Of a stretch of DNA of 64,000 bases, positions 25,694 through 34,734 are shown one piece after another. The first letter of the stretch is position 1; the number at the start of each line of letters is the position of its first letter. A model generated the notes under the pieces. That model was not told the DNA's origin. It did not search any database and saw only the letters and a program-made list of their open reading frames with translations. Source of the DNA: Polaribacter sp. IC066 (lineage in GTDB: Bacteria > Bacteroidota > Bacteroidia > Flavobacteriales > Flavobacteriaceae). Position numbers and translations under genes: made by a program. The stretch covers positions 62,001 to 126,000 of the forward strand of contig NZ_VORR01000002.1 in NCBI RefSeq assembly GCF_007997085.1, given 5' to 3'.

Positions 25694-26290
25694 ATGATGG
25701 TTAAAAAATTATGGGTTGCTTGCGTTGTAATTGCTTTTGCAGGAACGGTAAACGCACAGGACACTGCTTTTGCAGAAACAGAAAAGGCAAAAGATGTTAA
25801 ATTAGGTATTAAATTAGGAATGAATATAGCTTCCGTAAACGGAAGTAATGCAAATAACATTGATTCTAGAACAGGTTTTGTAATAGGAGTTGCAGCAGAA
25901 ATTCTGTTTACTGAAAAGTTTTCTGTTCAACCAGAATTATTGTATTCGGCTCAAGGTGCGCAATTAAGAGACAATTTTATGTACGATTTAAATTATGTTT
26001 CACTTCCTATTATGGTAAAATATTATGTTGCTAAAGGATTTACAGTAGAAGCGGGGCCACAATTTTCTTTTTTACTCAAAGATGAATTAGTTCCAGTAAA
26101 TCAAAATAGTGGAAGCAGCATAAATACAGCTGCAGAAAATTTTGATTTAGGGTTAAACCTAGGTTTAGGGTATCAGTTTAAAAGTGGTGTTTTTTTTCAA
26201 ACAAGATATAATTTAGGTTTAATTGCGGTTACTGAAAACCCAGATATTAAAAACGGTGTTTTTCAAATGACTTTAGGGTATCAATTCTAA
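25694..26290 (+). CDS. PorT-type outer membrane beta-barrel protein
   Basis: A 198-residue protein with a signal peptide (MVKKLWVACVVIAFAGTVNAQ). The next codon after the first ATG is also ATG and could be the true start. The mature domain matches the 8-strand OMP_b-brl_2 pattern: LGIKLGMNIASVNGSN, FTEKFSVQPELLYSAQGAQL, then YVSLPIMVKYYVAKGFTVEA, and a final strand TLGYQF. Function is structural or adhesive and unknown in detail. It diverges from the M16 gene and has its own terminator. Confidence 0.85.
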   Translation: MMVKKLWVACVVIAFAGTVNAQDTAFAETEKAKDVKLGIKLGMNIASVNGSNANNIDSRTGFVIGVAAEILFTEKFSVQPELLYSAQGAQLRDNFMYDLNYVSLPIMVKYYVAKGFTVEAGPQFSFLLKDELVPVNQNSGSSINTAAENFDLGLNLGLGYQFKSGVFFQTRYNLGLIAVTENPDIKNGVFQMTLGYQF

Positions 26291-26311
26291 AAAAAAAATA
26301 CAAGCAATAAA

Positions 26312-26345
26312 AAAAAGCCTCTTTATGTATATGAAGAGGCTTTTT
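26312..26345 (+). terminator. Intrinsic terminator of the beta-barrel gene
   Basis: A 12-bp stem, AAAAAGCCTCTT (26312-26323) with AAGAGGCTTTTT (26334-26345), has a 10-nt loop. The distal arm doubles as the T tract. Confidence 0.88.
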
Positions 26346-26418
26346 GGTTTAAAAATAGTTGTTCTTCTTTATGGGTGTTTTGTAACCTAACAAACACTCT
26401 TGTGCAAGCAAGTTCATC

Positions 26419-26455
26419 TTTACGTTTATTCTTTTAAAGAATAAACGTAAATTTG
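26419..26455 (+). promoter_or_regulatory. leuS promoter with overlapping 33-bp palindrome
   Basis: TAAATTTG (26448-26455) is a perfect match to the Bacteroidota -7 box TAnnTTTG and lies 20 bp before the leuS ATG. A palindrome with 16-bp perfect arms (26419-26434 and 26436-26451, core TTTACGTTTATTCTTT) covers the upstream part of the promoter and the first bases of the -7 box. It may be an operator or a DNA cruciform. No known regulator site is recognised. Confidence 0.6.
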
Positions 26456-26475
26456 CACCCTCAAAAGCAGAAAAA

Positions 26476-29400
26476 ATGCAGTATAACCATCAAGAAATAG
26501 AAAAGAATTGGCAAAAATTTTGGGCTGAAAACCAAACTTTTAAAGCCGAGAATCATTCTGAAAAACCTAAATATTACGTGTTAGATATGTTCCCTTATCC
26601 GAGTGGTGCGGGCTTGCACGTTGGGCATCCTTTAGGGTACATTGCATCTGATATTTATGCACGTTACAAGCGTCATAAAGGCTTTAATGTATTGCATCCA
26701 CAAGGGTATGATTCTTTTGGTTTGCCAGCAGAACAATATGCAATTCAAACAGGGCAACATCCCGCAAAAACTACCGAAGAGAATATAAAAACATATAGAA
26801 GACAGCTAGATCAAATTGGTTTTTCTTTTGATTGGAGCAGAGAAGTACGTACGTCAAGTCCGGAATATTATAAATGGACACAGTGGATTTTTATCCAATT
26901 ATTTAATTCTTGGTATAATAAAGACACGGATAAAGCAGAAGATATTGCTGGTTTAGAAAAAATCTTTAAGAAAGAAGGAAACACAACTGTAAATGCAGCT
27001 TGTGATGAAGATATTGTTTCTTTTTCTTCGGATGAATGGAAAGCGTTCACAAAAACCAAGCAAGAAGAAATTTTATTAAATTATAGATTAACATTTCTAT
27101 CGGATACAGAAGTAAATTGGTGTCCTGCTTTAGGCACTGTTTTAGCAAATGATGAAATTGTAAACGGCGTTTCAGAACGTGGAAGTCACCCTGTGATCAG
27201 AAAAAAAATGACGCAATGGTCAATGCGAATTTCTGCCTACGCGCAGCGTTTGTTAGACGGGTTAGAAAAAATTGACTGGCCACAACCTCTAAAAGATTCT
27301 CAAACAAATTGGATTGGGCGTTCACAAGGCGCAATGGTTTCTTTTGATGTTGCCACTGGTGATGAAAAAACGACTTCTGAAGTAAAATTATCGTACAAAG
27401 AATTAGAAGCTTTAAAAGAATTAAGGCAAAATTTATCGAAAGCAGAAACAACCCTTTGGTATGAATTAAAAAATAAAAAAGGGGCATCAAAATTTAGAAA
27501 AAAATATACTATCGGTACATTTTTGGTAGATTATGTGTGTTTAGCAAAAAATATAATTGTTGAGTTTTCTGGCAAAGAAGAGGAAGCTGCAAGAACCGCT
27601 TATTTTACAAAAGAAGGTTTCAATATCGTTCGTTTTACCGACCAAGAAATACTTAAAAATGTTTTAGGAGTTGTTTCTAAAATTAATGCAGCAATTCAAT
27701 TTTCAAAACCAGTTGAAAAAACGGAATTAGCAGTGGTTGCTAAAAAAGAAAATCAATACAAAATTGGAGTATTTACAACGCGTCCAGACACAATTTTCGG
27801 AGTTTCGTTCATGACATTGGCTCCAGAGCACGAATTGGTTGCTAAAATAACTACGGATGCTCAAAAAGCTGAAGTTGAAAATTATATTAAAGCTACATCA
27901 AAACGTTCTGAACGCGATAGAATGGCAGATGTAAAAACCATTTCTGGAGCCTTTACAGGGGCATTCGCAATTCATCCTTTTTCTGGTGATAAAGTTCAAA
28001 TTTGGATTGGAGATTATGTGTTAGCGGGTTATGGAACCGGCGCTGTCATGGCAGTTCCTTGTGGTGATCAACGTGATTTTGATTTCGCTAAGAAGTTCGG
28101 AATTCCGATTCCTAATATTTTTGAAAACGTAGACATTTCAGAAGAAGCACATTCAGGAAAAGACGGAACAAAAATTGCAAATTCAGATTTTTTATCAGGA
28201 TTAAAATATAAGAAAGCCTTAAAATTATCGATTTTCGAACTTGAAAAAAGAGGATTTGGCTACGGAAAAATAAATTACAGATTGCGTGATGCTGTTTTTA
28301 GCAGACAACGCTATTGGGGAGAACCTTTTCCTGTCTATTATAAAGACGGAATGCCTCAAATGATTGATGAAAAACATTTGCCAATTGTATTGCCAGAAGT
28401 TCGCAACTACTTGCCAACCGAAGACGGAAAACCACCTTTAGGAAACGCAACAGAATGGGCTTGGGATTCTCGCGGAAAGAAAGTTGTCTCTATTGAGAAA
28501 TTGAAAAATAAAACAGTTTTCCCTCTAGAATTAAACACAATGCCAGGTTGGGCGGGTAGTTCTTGGTATTTTAACAGATATATGGATGCTACTAATTCAG
28601 AAGAATTTGCAAGCAAAGAGTCTATGGAGTATTGGCAAGATGTAGATTTATATATCGGTGGTTCAGAGCATGCAACAGGTCATTTATTATATGCACGTTT
28701 TTGGCAAAAATTCTTGTTTGATAAAGGAATTGTTCCTGTAGATGAATTTGCAAAAAAATTAATCAATCAAGGAATGATTTTAGGAACTTCTGCTTTTGTA
28801 TATAAAGCAACTGCTTTCGTGAAAAATGGCTGTGCTATCGATAAATCGAATGATGATGTGATAGAAAAGATACCAACAGTTTTTGTTTCGAAAAACGTAT
28901 TTAATTCAGATGATGAATTTGAAACTGTTGTTAAAGAGTATTTATTAGACAACAAGTTATTAGATCCTAATTTTGCAGATTTAGTGATGATCACAAAAAC
29001 TGCAATTCATGCAGATGTTTCTTTGGTAAACTCTTCGGATGAACTGGATGTAGATGCTTTTAAAAATCATGCTTTAAATGCTGACTTTATAAATGCTGAA
29101 TTTATTTTAGAAGACGGAAAGTACGAAGTTAGTCGTGAGGTAGAGAAAATGTCGAAGTCTAAATACAATGTTGTAAACCCTGATGATATTGTTGCAGAAT
29201 ATGGTGCCGATGCATTAAGACTGTTCGAAATGTTTTTAGGGCCTTTAGAGCAAACAAAACCTTGGAAAACTTCAGGTATTTCTGGAGTTTCATCATTCTT
29301 AAAGAAATTATGGAAGTTGTATTTCAACGAAGAGACTTTTGAGGTTTCTGATGATAAAGCTACAAAAGAGGAGTTGAAGGTTTTACATAAAACAATTAAA

Positions 29401-29826
29401 AAAGTACAAGAAGATATTGAGAATTTCTCTTTTAATACGTCTGTCTCTACGTTTATGATTGCTGTAAACGATTTAACAGCTCTAAAATGTAAGAAACGTG
29501 AAATATTAGAACCTTTATTGGTTTTATTATCGCCTTATGCACCTCATATTACTGAAGAATTATATAGCAAATTAGGGCATATAGAAAGTATTTCAACGGT
29601 AGATTTTCCTGTTTTTGATGCAAAGCATTTAATTGAAAGCTCAAAAAATTATCCGATTTCTTTTAATGGTAAAATGAGATTCACGTTAGATCTTTCGCTA
29701 GATTTATCAAAAGATGAAATAGAAAAAGCAGTATTAGAAAACGAAAGAACAATTGCTCAATTAGAAGGGAATGCTCCTAAAAAAGTAATCATTGTTCCTG
29801 GTAAAATTGTAAACATAGTGAGTTAG
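26476..29826 (+). CDS. leuS: Leucyl-tRNA synthetase with an inserted DUF559-like domain
   Basis: A 1116-residue class I synthetase, about 170-200 residues longer than usual. HIGH is HVGH (48-51) in MFPYPSGAGLHVGHPLGY, the editing domain carries VFTTRPDTIFGVSFM, and KMSKS is exact (891-895). About 120 residues (roughly 303-424) interrupt the start of the CP1 editing domain, between NWIGRSQGAMVSFDV and YKIGVFTTRPDT. The insert reads LRQNLSKAETTLWYELKN, then FRKKYTIGTFLVDYVC, IIVEFSGK and GFNIVRFTDQEILKNV, a clear DUF559 (Vsr-like nuclease fold) pattern. Asp352 and Glu363 of the nuclease site remain, but the usual DG…H is SG…E, so cleavage activity is doubtful. The enzyme charges tRNA-Leu in the cytoplasm and is essential, so the insertion must be tolerated. 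Confidence 0.96.
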   Translation: MQYNHQEIEKNWQKFWAENQTFKAENHSEKPKYYVLDMFPYPSGAGLHVGHPLGYIASDIYARYKRHKGFNVLHPQGYDSFGLPAEQYAIQTGQHPAKTTEENIKTYRRQLDQIGFSFDWSREVRTSSPEYYKWTQWIFIQLFNSWYNKDTDKAEDIAGLEKIFKKEGNTTVNAACDEDIVSFSSDEWKAFTKTKQEEILLNYRLTFLSDTEVNWCPALGTVLANDEIVNGVSERGSHPVIRKKMTQWSMRISAYAQRLLDGLEKIDWPQPLKDSQTNWIGRSQGAMVSFDVATGDEKTTSEVKLSYKELEALKELRQNLSKAETTLWYELKNKKGASKFRKKYTIGTFLVDYVCLAKNIIVEFSGKEEEAARTAYFTKEGFNIVRFTDQEILKNVLGVVSKINAAIQFSKPVEKTELAVVAKKENQYKIGVFTTRPDTIFGVSFMTLAPEHELVAKITTDAQKAEVENYIKATSKRSERDRMADVKTISGAFTGAFAIHPFSGDKVQIWIGDYVLAGYGTGAVMAVPCGDQRDFDFAKKFGIPIPNIFENVDISEEAHSGKDGTKIANSDFLSGLKYKKALKLSIFELEKRGFGYGKINYRLRDAVFSRQRYWGEPFPVYYKDGMPQMIDEKHLPIVLPEVRNYLPTEDGKPPLGNATEWAWDSRGKKVVSIEKLKNKTVFPLELNTMPGWAGSSWYFNRYMDATNSEEFASKESMEYWQDVDLYIGGSEHATGHLLYARFWQKFLFDKGIVPVDEFAKKLINQGMILGTSAFVYKATAFVKNGCAIDKSNDDVIEKIPTVFVSKNVFNSDDEFETVVKEYLLDNKLLDPNFADLVMITKTAIHADVSLVNSSDELDVDAFKNHALNADFINAEFILEDGKYEVSREVEKMSKSKYNVVNPDDIVAEYGADALRLFEMFLGPLEQTKPWKTSGISGVSSFLKKLWKLYFNEETFEVSDDKATKEELKVLHKTIKKVQEDIENFSFNTSVSTFMIAVNDLTALKCKKREILEPLLVLLSPYAPHITEELYSKLGHIESISTVDFPVFDAKHLIESSKNYPISFNGKMRFTLDLSLDLSKDEIEKAVLENERTIAQLEGNAPKKVIIVPGKIVNIVS

Positions 29827-31240
29827 CACAGGCAGTGTGCTTTTAGTAGTAGTTTGTTTGTGGAGAAATAGTTTTAGGAGTCTGTCAGTTCGAGTGATTC
29901 CGCTTTTTTGCGGAATTGTATCGAGAACTTTTGAAGCTATTTTACATTCCTCTGACTTGGGTTGAGAATGTTGCAAGAATGCAGGAGTTCATGAAAAATA
30001 AAAGATAAATAGATTCATGAATGAATAGTAAACATCGTTAGTTAACAGAGGCAGTACTCATTTAGTGTTAGCTTTTTTGTGGAGAAGAGTTTTAGCAGTC
30101 TGTCAGTTCGAGTGATTCCGCTTTTTTGCGGAATTGTATCGAGAACTTTTGAAGCTATTTTTCATTCCTCTGGCTTGAGTTGAGAATGTTGCAAGAATGC
30201 AGGAGTCCATGAAAAATAAAAGACAAATAGACTCATTAAAAATAGTAAACATCGTTAGTTAGCACAAGTAGTATTCATTTAGTAGTAGCTTGTTTGTGGA
30301 GAGGAGTTTTAGGAGTCTGTCAGTTCGAGTGATTCCGCTTTTTTGCGGAATTGTATCGAGAACTTTTGAAGCTATTTTTCATTCCTCTGACTTGGGTTGA
30401 GAATGTTGCAAGAATGCAGGAGTTCATGAAAAATAAAAGATAAATAGACTCATGAATGAATAGTAAACATCGTTAGTGAACAGAGGCAGTACTCATTTAG
30501 TGTTAGCTTGTTTGTGGAGAAATATTTTTAGGAGTCTGTCAGTTCGAGTGATTCCGCTTTTTTGCGGAATTGTATCGAGAACTTTTCTTAATTCCTCTGG
30601 CTTGAGTTGAGAATGTTGCAAGAATGCAGGAGTTCATGAAAAATAAAAGATAAATAGACTCATTAAAAATAGTAAACATCGTTAGTTAGCACAAGTAGTA
30701 TTCATTTAGTAGTAGCTTGTTTGTGGAGAGGAGTTTTAGAAGTCTGTCAGTTCGAGTGATTCCGCTTTTTTGCGGAATTGTATCGAGAACTTTTGAAGCT
30801 ATTTTTCATTCCTCTGACTTGGGTTGAGAATGTTGCAAGAATGCAGGAGTCCATGAAAAATAAAAGATAAATAGACTCATGAATGAATAGTAAACATCGT
30901 TAGTGAACAGATGCAGTACTCATTTAGTGTTAGCTTTTTTGTGGAGAAGAGTTTTAGGGGTCTGTCAGTTCGAGTGATTCCGCTTTTTTGCGGAATTGTA
31001 TCGAGAACTTTTCTTAATTCCTCTGGCTTGAGTTGAGAATGTTGCAAGAATGCAGGAGTCCATGAAAAATAAAAGACAAATAGACTCATTAAAAAATAGT
31101 AAATATTGTTAGTTAGCACAATTAGTGTACGTTATGTATTAGTGTTTGTGGAGAAGAGTTTTAGGAGTCTGTCAGTTCGAGTGATTCCGCCTTTTTGCGG
31201 AATTGTATCGAGAACTTTTGAGACTTATGAATATTCTTTT
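29808..31240. repeat. Seven tandem ~215-bp repeats downstream of leuS
   Basis: Seven copies of a unit of 207-221 bp. CTGTCAGTTCGAGTGATTCC starts at 29882, 30096, 30317, 30536, 30744, 30962 and 31169. Each holds a hairpin ATTCCGC-TTTTTT-GCGGAAT followed by GTATCGAGAACTTTT. Flanking parts alternate between two types: units 1, 3 and 5 carry TAGTAGTAGCTTG- and CTGACTTGGG-type versions, while units 2, 4 and 6 carry TAGTGTTAGC- and CTGGCTTGAG-type versions. This makes a two-unit higher-order repeat. Unit 7 is diverged at its end. The last codons and stop of leuS (GTAAACATAGTGAGTTAGCA) align with a segment present in every unit (GTAAACATCGTTAGTTAGCA). No gene is called inside. Confidence 0.9.
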
Positions 31241-31323
31241 TATGTATATTTAACCTGATTCTGTAATATGGGATCTCTGAAAAGCAAAAGACAAACCAAC
31301 TCATCAAAAAAAAGTAAAAAAAA

Positions 31324-31581
31324 GTGATTGATTTTTATGAAGTTATTGGTTTGGTTGCTGCGTTTATAACAACAGCATCTTTCTTACCACAAGTTTTTAA
31401 AACACACAAAACAAAAGACACTTCAGGGCTTTCGTTAACCATGTATATCACTTTTTTTATAGGCATTGTATTATGGCTAATTTATGGGATACATTTAAAA
31501 AGTTTAGCAATGATATTGGCAAATTCAATCACAGCAGTTTTATCCTTTTATTTAGTGCTGATGAAGTTAAAGTATAAATAA
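31324..31581 (+). CDS. SemiSWEET sugar transporter
   Basis: An 85-residue protein with three transmembrane helices and one PQ-loop (ASFLPQVFKT, Pro22-Gln23), then GLSLTMYITFFIGIVLWLIY and a third helix. Length and motif match bacterial SemiSWEETs, which dimerise to pass sucrose or glucose through the inner membrane. The start is GTG at 31324, directly after the repeat array. The last repeat unit therefore lies in its promoter region. A clear terminator follows. Confidence 0.92.
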   Translation: MIDFYEVIGLVAAFITTASFLPQVFKTHKTKDTSGLSLTMYITFFIGIVLWLIYGIHLKSLAMILANSITAVLSFYLVLMKLKYK

Positions 31582-31605
31582 GAAATCAAATTTGATACAT
31601 CAAAG

Positions 31606-31636
31606 AAGTCATTACCTGATAAGTAATGACTTTTTT
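31606..31636 (+). terminator. Intrinsic terminator after SemiSWEET
   Basis: A 10-bp stem AAGTCATTAC (31606-31615) with GTAATGACTT (31623-31632) has a 7-nt loop and six T from 31631. Confidence 0.88.
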
Positions 31637-31708
31637 CATTCTCTAAATCTTACTTATTTTTATTGGCATTCTGATAATAAGACCTATTTTTGATAAAACC
31701 CGAATTTT

Positions 31709-32479
31709 ATGACAACTACAAGACAAAACGGAAGTTTATATACCAACATTCAAAATAATATTGCAACCCTAGAGTTTGGACATCCTGCAAGTAATTCTTT
31801 TCCGAGTGAATTGTTAACAAGACTCACAAAAGAATTGAATTCAATTTCAAAAAATGATTTAGTTTCTGTAATTATTCTAAAATCGGAAGGAGAAAAAGCT
31901 TTTTGTGCTGGTGCTTCTTTTGATGAGTTAGTGGCGGTTTCAAATTTGGAGGAAGGCAAACAATTTTTTGCTGGTTTTGCAAATGTGATCAACGCCATGA
32001 GAGCTTGTGATAAGATTATAATAGGGCGTATTCAAGGAAAAACTGTTGGTGGCGGTGTTGGTTTAGCTGCTGCTTGCGATTATGTATTGGCGACTGAAAA
32101 TGCTGCCATAAAATTATCAGAATTTACAATTGGTATTGGTCCCTTTGTGATTGAACCAGCCGTAAGACGTAAAATAGGTTTAGCCGCTTTATCTGAGTTA
32201 ACAATAGACGCTACTAGCTGGAAAAACGCCTATTGGGCAAAAGAAAAAGGTTTGTATGCCAAAGTTCTTGAAAACATAAAAGAACTCGATAAAGAGGTAG
32301 AGATTTTGGTAGAAAAGTTATCGTCTTATAACCCACAAGCACTGTCAGAAATGAAAAAGGTATTATGGGAAAACACCAATCATTGGGATACATTATTAGT
32401 TAAAAGGGCAAAGATTTCAGGAGAATTAGTAGTATCTGAATCTACTAAAAAGGCATTGTCTAAATTTGCTAAAAAATAA
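31709..32479 (+). CDS. Enoyl-CoA hydratase/isomerase-family protein
   Basis: A 256-residue crotonase-fold protein. The oxyanion-hole segments are KAFCAGASFDEL and IIGRIQGKTVGGGVGLAAAC, the two CoA-binding blocks of the family. Similar proteins in Flavobacteriaceae are annotated as methylglutaconyl-CoA hydratase (leucine degradation), but the catalytic glutamates were not traced, so the exact acyl-CoA substrate is open. Cytoplasmic. The MOSC-domain gene starts 5 bp after its stop, so the two form an operon. Confidence 0.85.
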   Translation: MTTTRQNGSLYTNIQNNIATLEFGHPASNSFPSELLTRLTKELNSISKNDLVSVIILKSEGEKAFCAGASFDELVAVSNLEEGKQFFAGFANVINAMRACDKIIIGRIQGKTVGGGVGLAAACDYVLATENAAIKLSEFTIGIGPFVIEPAVRRKIGLAALSELTIDATSWKNAYWAKEKGLYAKVLENIKELDKEVEILVEKLSSYNPQALSEMKKVLWENTNHWDTLLVKRAKISGELVVSESTKKALSKFAKK

Positions 32480-32483
32480 AAAA

Positions 32484-33041
32484 ATGAAAATTGTCTCTAC
32501 AAATATTGGGGAAAGAAAAGAGGTTATTAGCGGCGGTAAAAAAGTGGTTACAGGTATCTTTAAATATACGGTTGATACAGCTGTTTTTTTAGATCGAGAA
32601 GAGGTGAAAGGCGATGAAATTTCTGACAGAAAATATCATGGCGGAATTGAGCAAGCCGTCTATGGCTATTCCTTAAAGCATTATGAATATTGGAAACCTT
32701 TGTACCCTAATTTAGAATGGTCTTTTGGAATGTTTGGAGAAAATTTAACGATGGATACGTTAGATGAAGAAAAAATTTGTGTTGGGGATACTTTTAAAGT
32801 AGGTGAAGCTATTTTAGAGGCAACTTTGCAAAGAGATCCTTGTCATAAGTTAGGGATTCGTTTTGAGGATATGAAAATTGTAAAACAAGTATGGAACACT
32901 ACCAAATGCGGAGTTTACTTTAAAGTATTGCAAACAGGCTTTGTACAAGCAGGCGATGAGTTTTATCAAATAAAAAGTGGTACTAATAATGTAACAATTG
33001 CAGATTTATTAATCAAAAAGAAAAAAGAAAAAGGGATATAA
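32484..33041 (+). CDS. MOSC-domain protein, YiiM-like
   Basis: A 185-residue protein from the ATG at 32484. A TTG six codons earlier would overlap the upstream gene and is not needed. The MOSC core is visible as VKGDEISDRKYHGGIEQAVY, then FGMFGENLT, GDTFKVGEAILEATLQRDPC and a conserved cysteine in RDPCHKLGIRF. MOSC proteins of the YiiM type handle molybdenum-cofactor-dependent N-hydroxylated substrates. The specific role here is unknown. It sits between the hydratase and a small membrane protein in one transcript. Its stop overlaps the next ATG by one base. Confidence 0.85.
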   Translation: MKIVSTNIGERKEVISGGKKVVTGIFKYTVDTAVFLDREEVKGDEISDRKYHGGIEQAVYGYSLKHYEYWKPLYPNLEWSFGMFGENLTMDTLDEEKICVGDTFKVGEAILEATLQRDPCHKLGIRFEDMKIVKQVWNTTKCGVYFKVLQTGFVQAGDEFYQIKSGTNNVTIADLLIKKKKEKGI

Positions 33042-33604
33042 TGAAGTCTATCAAAAGATATTTTTTACTAATTTTTTTGGCATTACTTCCTATTTATAAA
33101 TTATTTCATTTTGATGATTATTGTTTTGGGGACGAAGATTTATTGGTGGTAGGGGTACTTACAATTGTATTTGTAATCGTTTTTATAACAAATGTGTTTA
33201 ATGATTTGTATACCATTTCTTTTGGAAAAGAGATGTTTAATTTTAAACCGTTAATAATTGCAGGTGTTTTTTTTACGGCATTATTTTTAGGATTAAAATT
33301 TCATGATAAAAATTTTTTTAAAAACGAATTTCAAACTTTTAAAAGTCAAAAGAAGAATACAAATGATGTTGAAATTAAACTATTTGGAGACGCTACTTTC
33401 GAGTTTAAAACTACTTTTTCAAATTATAGTTGTGTTCAAAAAGGAACGTATTTTTATCGTAAAGATTCGCTTTTTTTAAACAAGACAATTATAAGCAGTA
33501 AGGAGCAGGTTTTTGACAGCGTTTATATTTTTAGTAAAGTCAATAAACTTTTAATATCAACAGATAGTTTACTTCCTAATTTTTTGCTTCAAAAGAGGTT
33601 GTAA
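33041..33604 (+). CDS. Membrane protein of unknown function
   Basis: A 187-residue protein, not recognised. Three hydrophobic segments (YFLLIFLALLPIYKLF, LLVVGVLTIVFVIVFITNVF, LIIAGVFFTALFLGLKF) are followed by a soluble C-terminal half of about 90 residues with beta character. The ATG overlaps the stop of the MOSC gene (TAATG), which implies translational coupling. Similar small membrane proteins are common as operon tails in this family. No function is proposed. Confidence 0.7.
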   Translation: MKSIKRYFLLIFLALLPIYKLFHFDDYCFGDEDLLVVGVLTIVFVIVFITNVFNDLYTISFGKEMFNFKPLIIAGVFFTALFLGLKFHDKNFFKNEFQTFKSQKKNTNDVEIKLFGDATFEFKTTFSNYSCVQKGTYFYRKDSLFLNKTIISSKEQVFDSVYIFSKVNKLLISTDSLLPNFLLQKRL

Positions 33605-33721
33605 ATATTAAAATATATTATGAAAGAAAAAGTAAAATAATGATAGCGTTGTATAATATATAATTTACCTTTGCATGTGGTTTTTAATTAAATCACACTT
33701 TTTCTTTTTCATAGCAATTTT

Positions 33722-33749
33722 CCCACTCATTCTGTGAGTGGGTTTTTTT
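33722..33749 (+). terminator. Intrinsic terminator between the MOSC operon and ctaB
   Basis: The stem CCCACTCA (33722-33729) with TGAGTGGG (33735-33742) has a 5-nt loop and seven T. It isolates the oxidase operon from the upstream genes. Confidence 0.85.
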
Positions 33750-33804
33750 GTGTTTTTTAACTAACAAAAGGGCAGAAATATGTGGTAAATTGATAATTAT
33801 CAAA

Positions 33805-33812
33805 TATCTTTG
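33805..33812 (+). promoter_or_regulatory. Promoter -7 box of the cytochrome oxidase operon
   Basis: TATCTTTG matches the Bacteroidota TAnnTTTG box. It lies 17 bp before the ctaB ATG and after the preceding terminator, implying a very short leader. A clear -33 element was not identified. Confidence 0.6.
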
Positions 33813-33829
33813 CATATTATTAGTGAGAT

Positions 33830-34732
33830 ATGAATTCAACGGTAATTTTAGAGAACAAAACATCAATGAGTACACTTGTATCAGACTTAAAACAGCTTAC
33901 CAAAGTTGGGTTGTCTTTAAGTGTAGTTTTTTCTTCGGTTGCAGGTTATTTATTAGCAATTGATGTTGTAAATTTTACAACACTTATTTTATTAGCATTA
34001 GGTGGTTTTTTTATGGTAGGTGCATCGAATGCATTTAATCAAATTATAGAGAAAGATACAGATGCATTGATGCAGCGTACAAAAAACAGGCCATTACCAA
34101 CAGGTAGAATGTCTGTTAATTTTGCTATGTTTGTTGCCATCTTATTTACGATTTTAGGGTTGTCTATTTTATATAGTATCAATCCCAAAACAGCATTATT
34201 TGGTGCAATTTCTATATTTTTATATACCTGTGCATATACCCCTTTAAAAGCGGTTACACCTTTAACTGTTTTTGTGGGTGCAATTCCTGGTGCAATTCCA
34301 TTTATGTTAGGTTGGGTAGCGGCAACTGATAATTTCGGAATCGAGGCTGGTTTTTTATTTATGATTCAGTTTTTTTGGCAATTCCCCCATTTTTGGGCAA
34401 TTGGTTGGTTACAGTTTGAAGAATATAAAAAGGCAGGATTTAATATGCTGCCGATGAATACAAAAGATAAAGGAGCTGTAAAGCAAATTATTTTTTATAC
34501 AATCATTATGATTCTAGTGTCAATAGCACCTGTTTTAATGGTTTCTGGAGAGTTCTATATTTATCCTTTAACCGCAGTTATTATTGCTTTATTAGGGCTT
34601 GTAATGTTATATTATGCAATAATATTGCATAAATCTGAACAGAACATAGATGCTAGAAAGCTAATGCTATCTAGTGTTTTGTATATTACCGTAGTGCAAG
34701 TTGTGTATGTAGTAGATAAATTTTTACATTAA
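33830..34732 (+). CDS. ctaB: Protoheme IX farnesyltransferase (heme O synthase)
   Basis: A 300-residue UbiA-family prenyltransferase with about eight to nine membrane segments. The first aspartate-rich site is NAFNQIIEKDTDALMQRTKN followed by RPLPTGRM. The second conserved region is FWQFPHFWAIGWLQFEEYKK and AGFNMLP. It farnesylates heme B to heme O for the terminal oxidase. It opens an operon whose next gene starts 2 bp after its stop. An ATG at 33860 (MSTLVSDLKQL) is an alternative start. Confidence 0.95.
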   Translation: MNSTVILENKTSMSTLVSDLKQLTKVGLSLSVVFSSVAGYLLAIDVVNFTTLILLALGGFFMVGASNAFNQIIEKDTDALMQRTKNRPLPTGRMSVNFAMFVAILFTILGLSILYSINPKTALFGAISIFLYTCAYTPLKAVTPLTVFVGAIPGAIPFMLGWVAATDNFGIEAGFLFMIQFFWQFPHFWAIGWLQFEEYKKAGFNMLPMNTKDKGAVKQIIFYTIIMILVSIAPVLMVSGEFYIYPLTAVIIALLGLVMLYYAIILHKSEQNIDARKLMLSSVLYITVVQVVYVVDKFLH

Positions 34733-34734
34733 AA

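Noticed and set aside
27382..27750. Intein in leuS
   Set aside because: No splice-junction residues (Cys/Ser at the start, His-Asn before Cys/Ser/Thr at the end) are seen, and the insert matches the DUF559 pattern instead.
29827..31320. Short minus-strand frames inside the ~215-bp repeats, and a CRISPR reading of the array
   Set aside because: The frames recur with each unit and have no coding character. Repeats of about 215 bp without unique spacers and without cas genes are not CRISPR.
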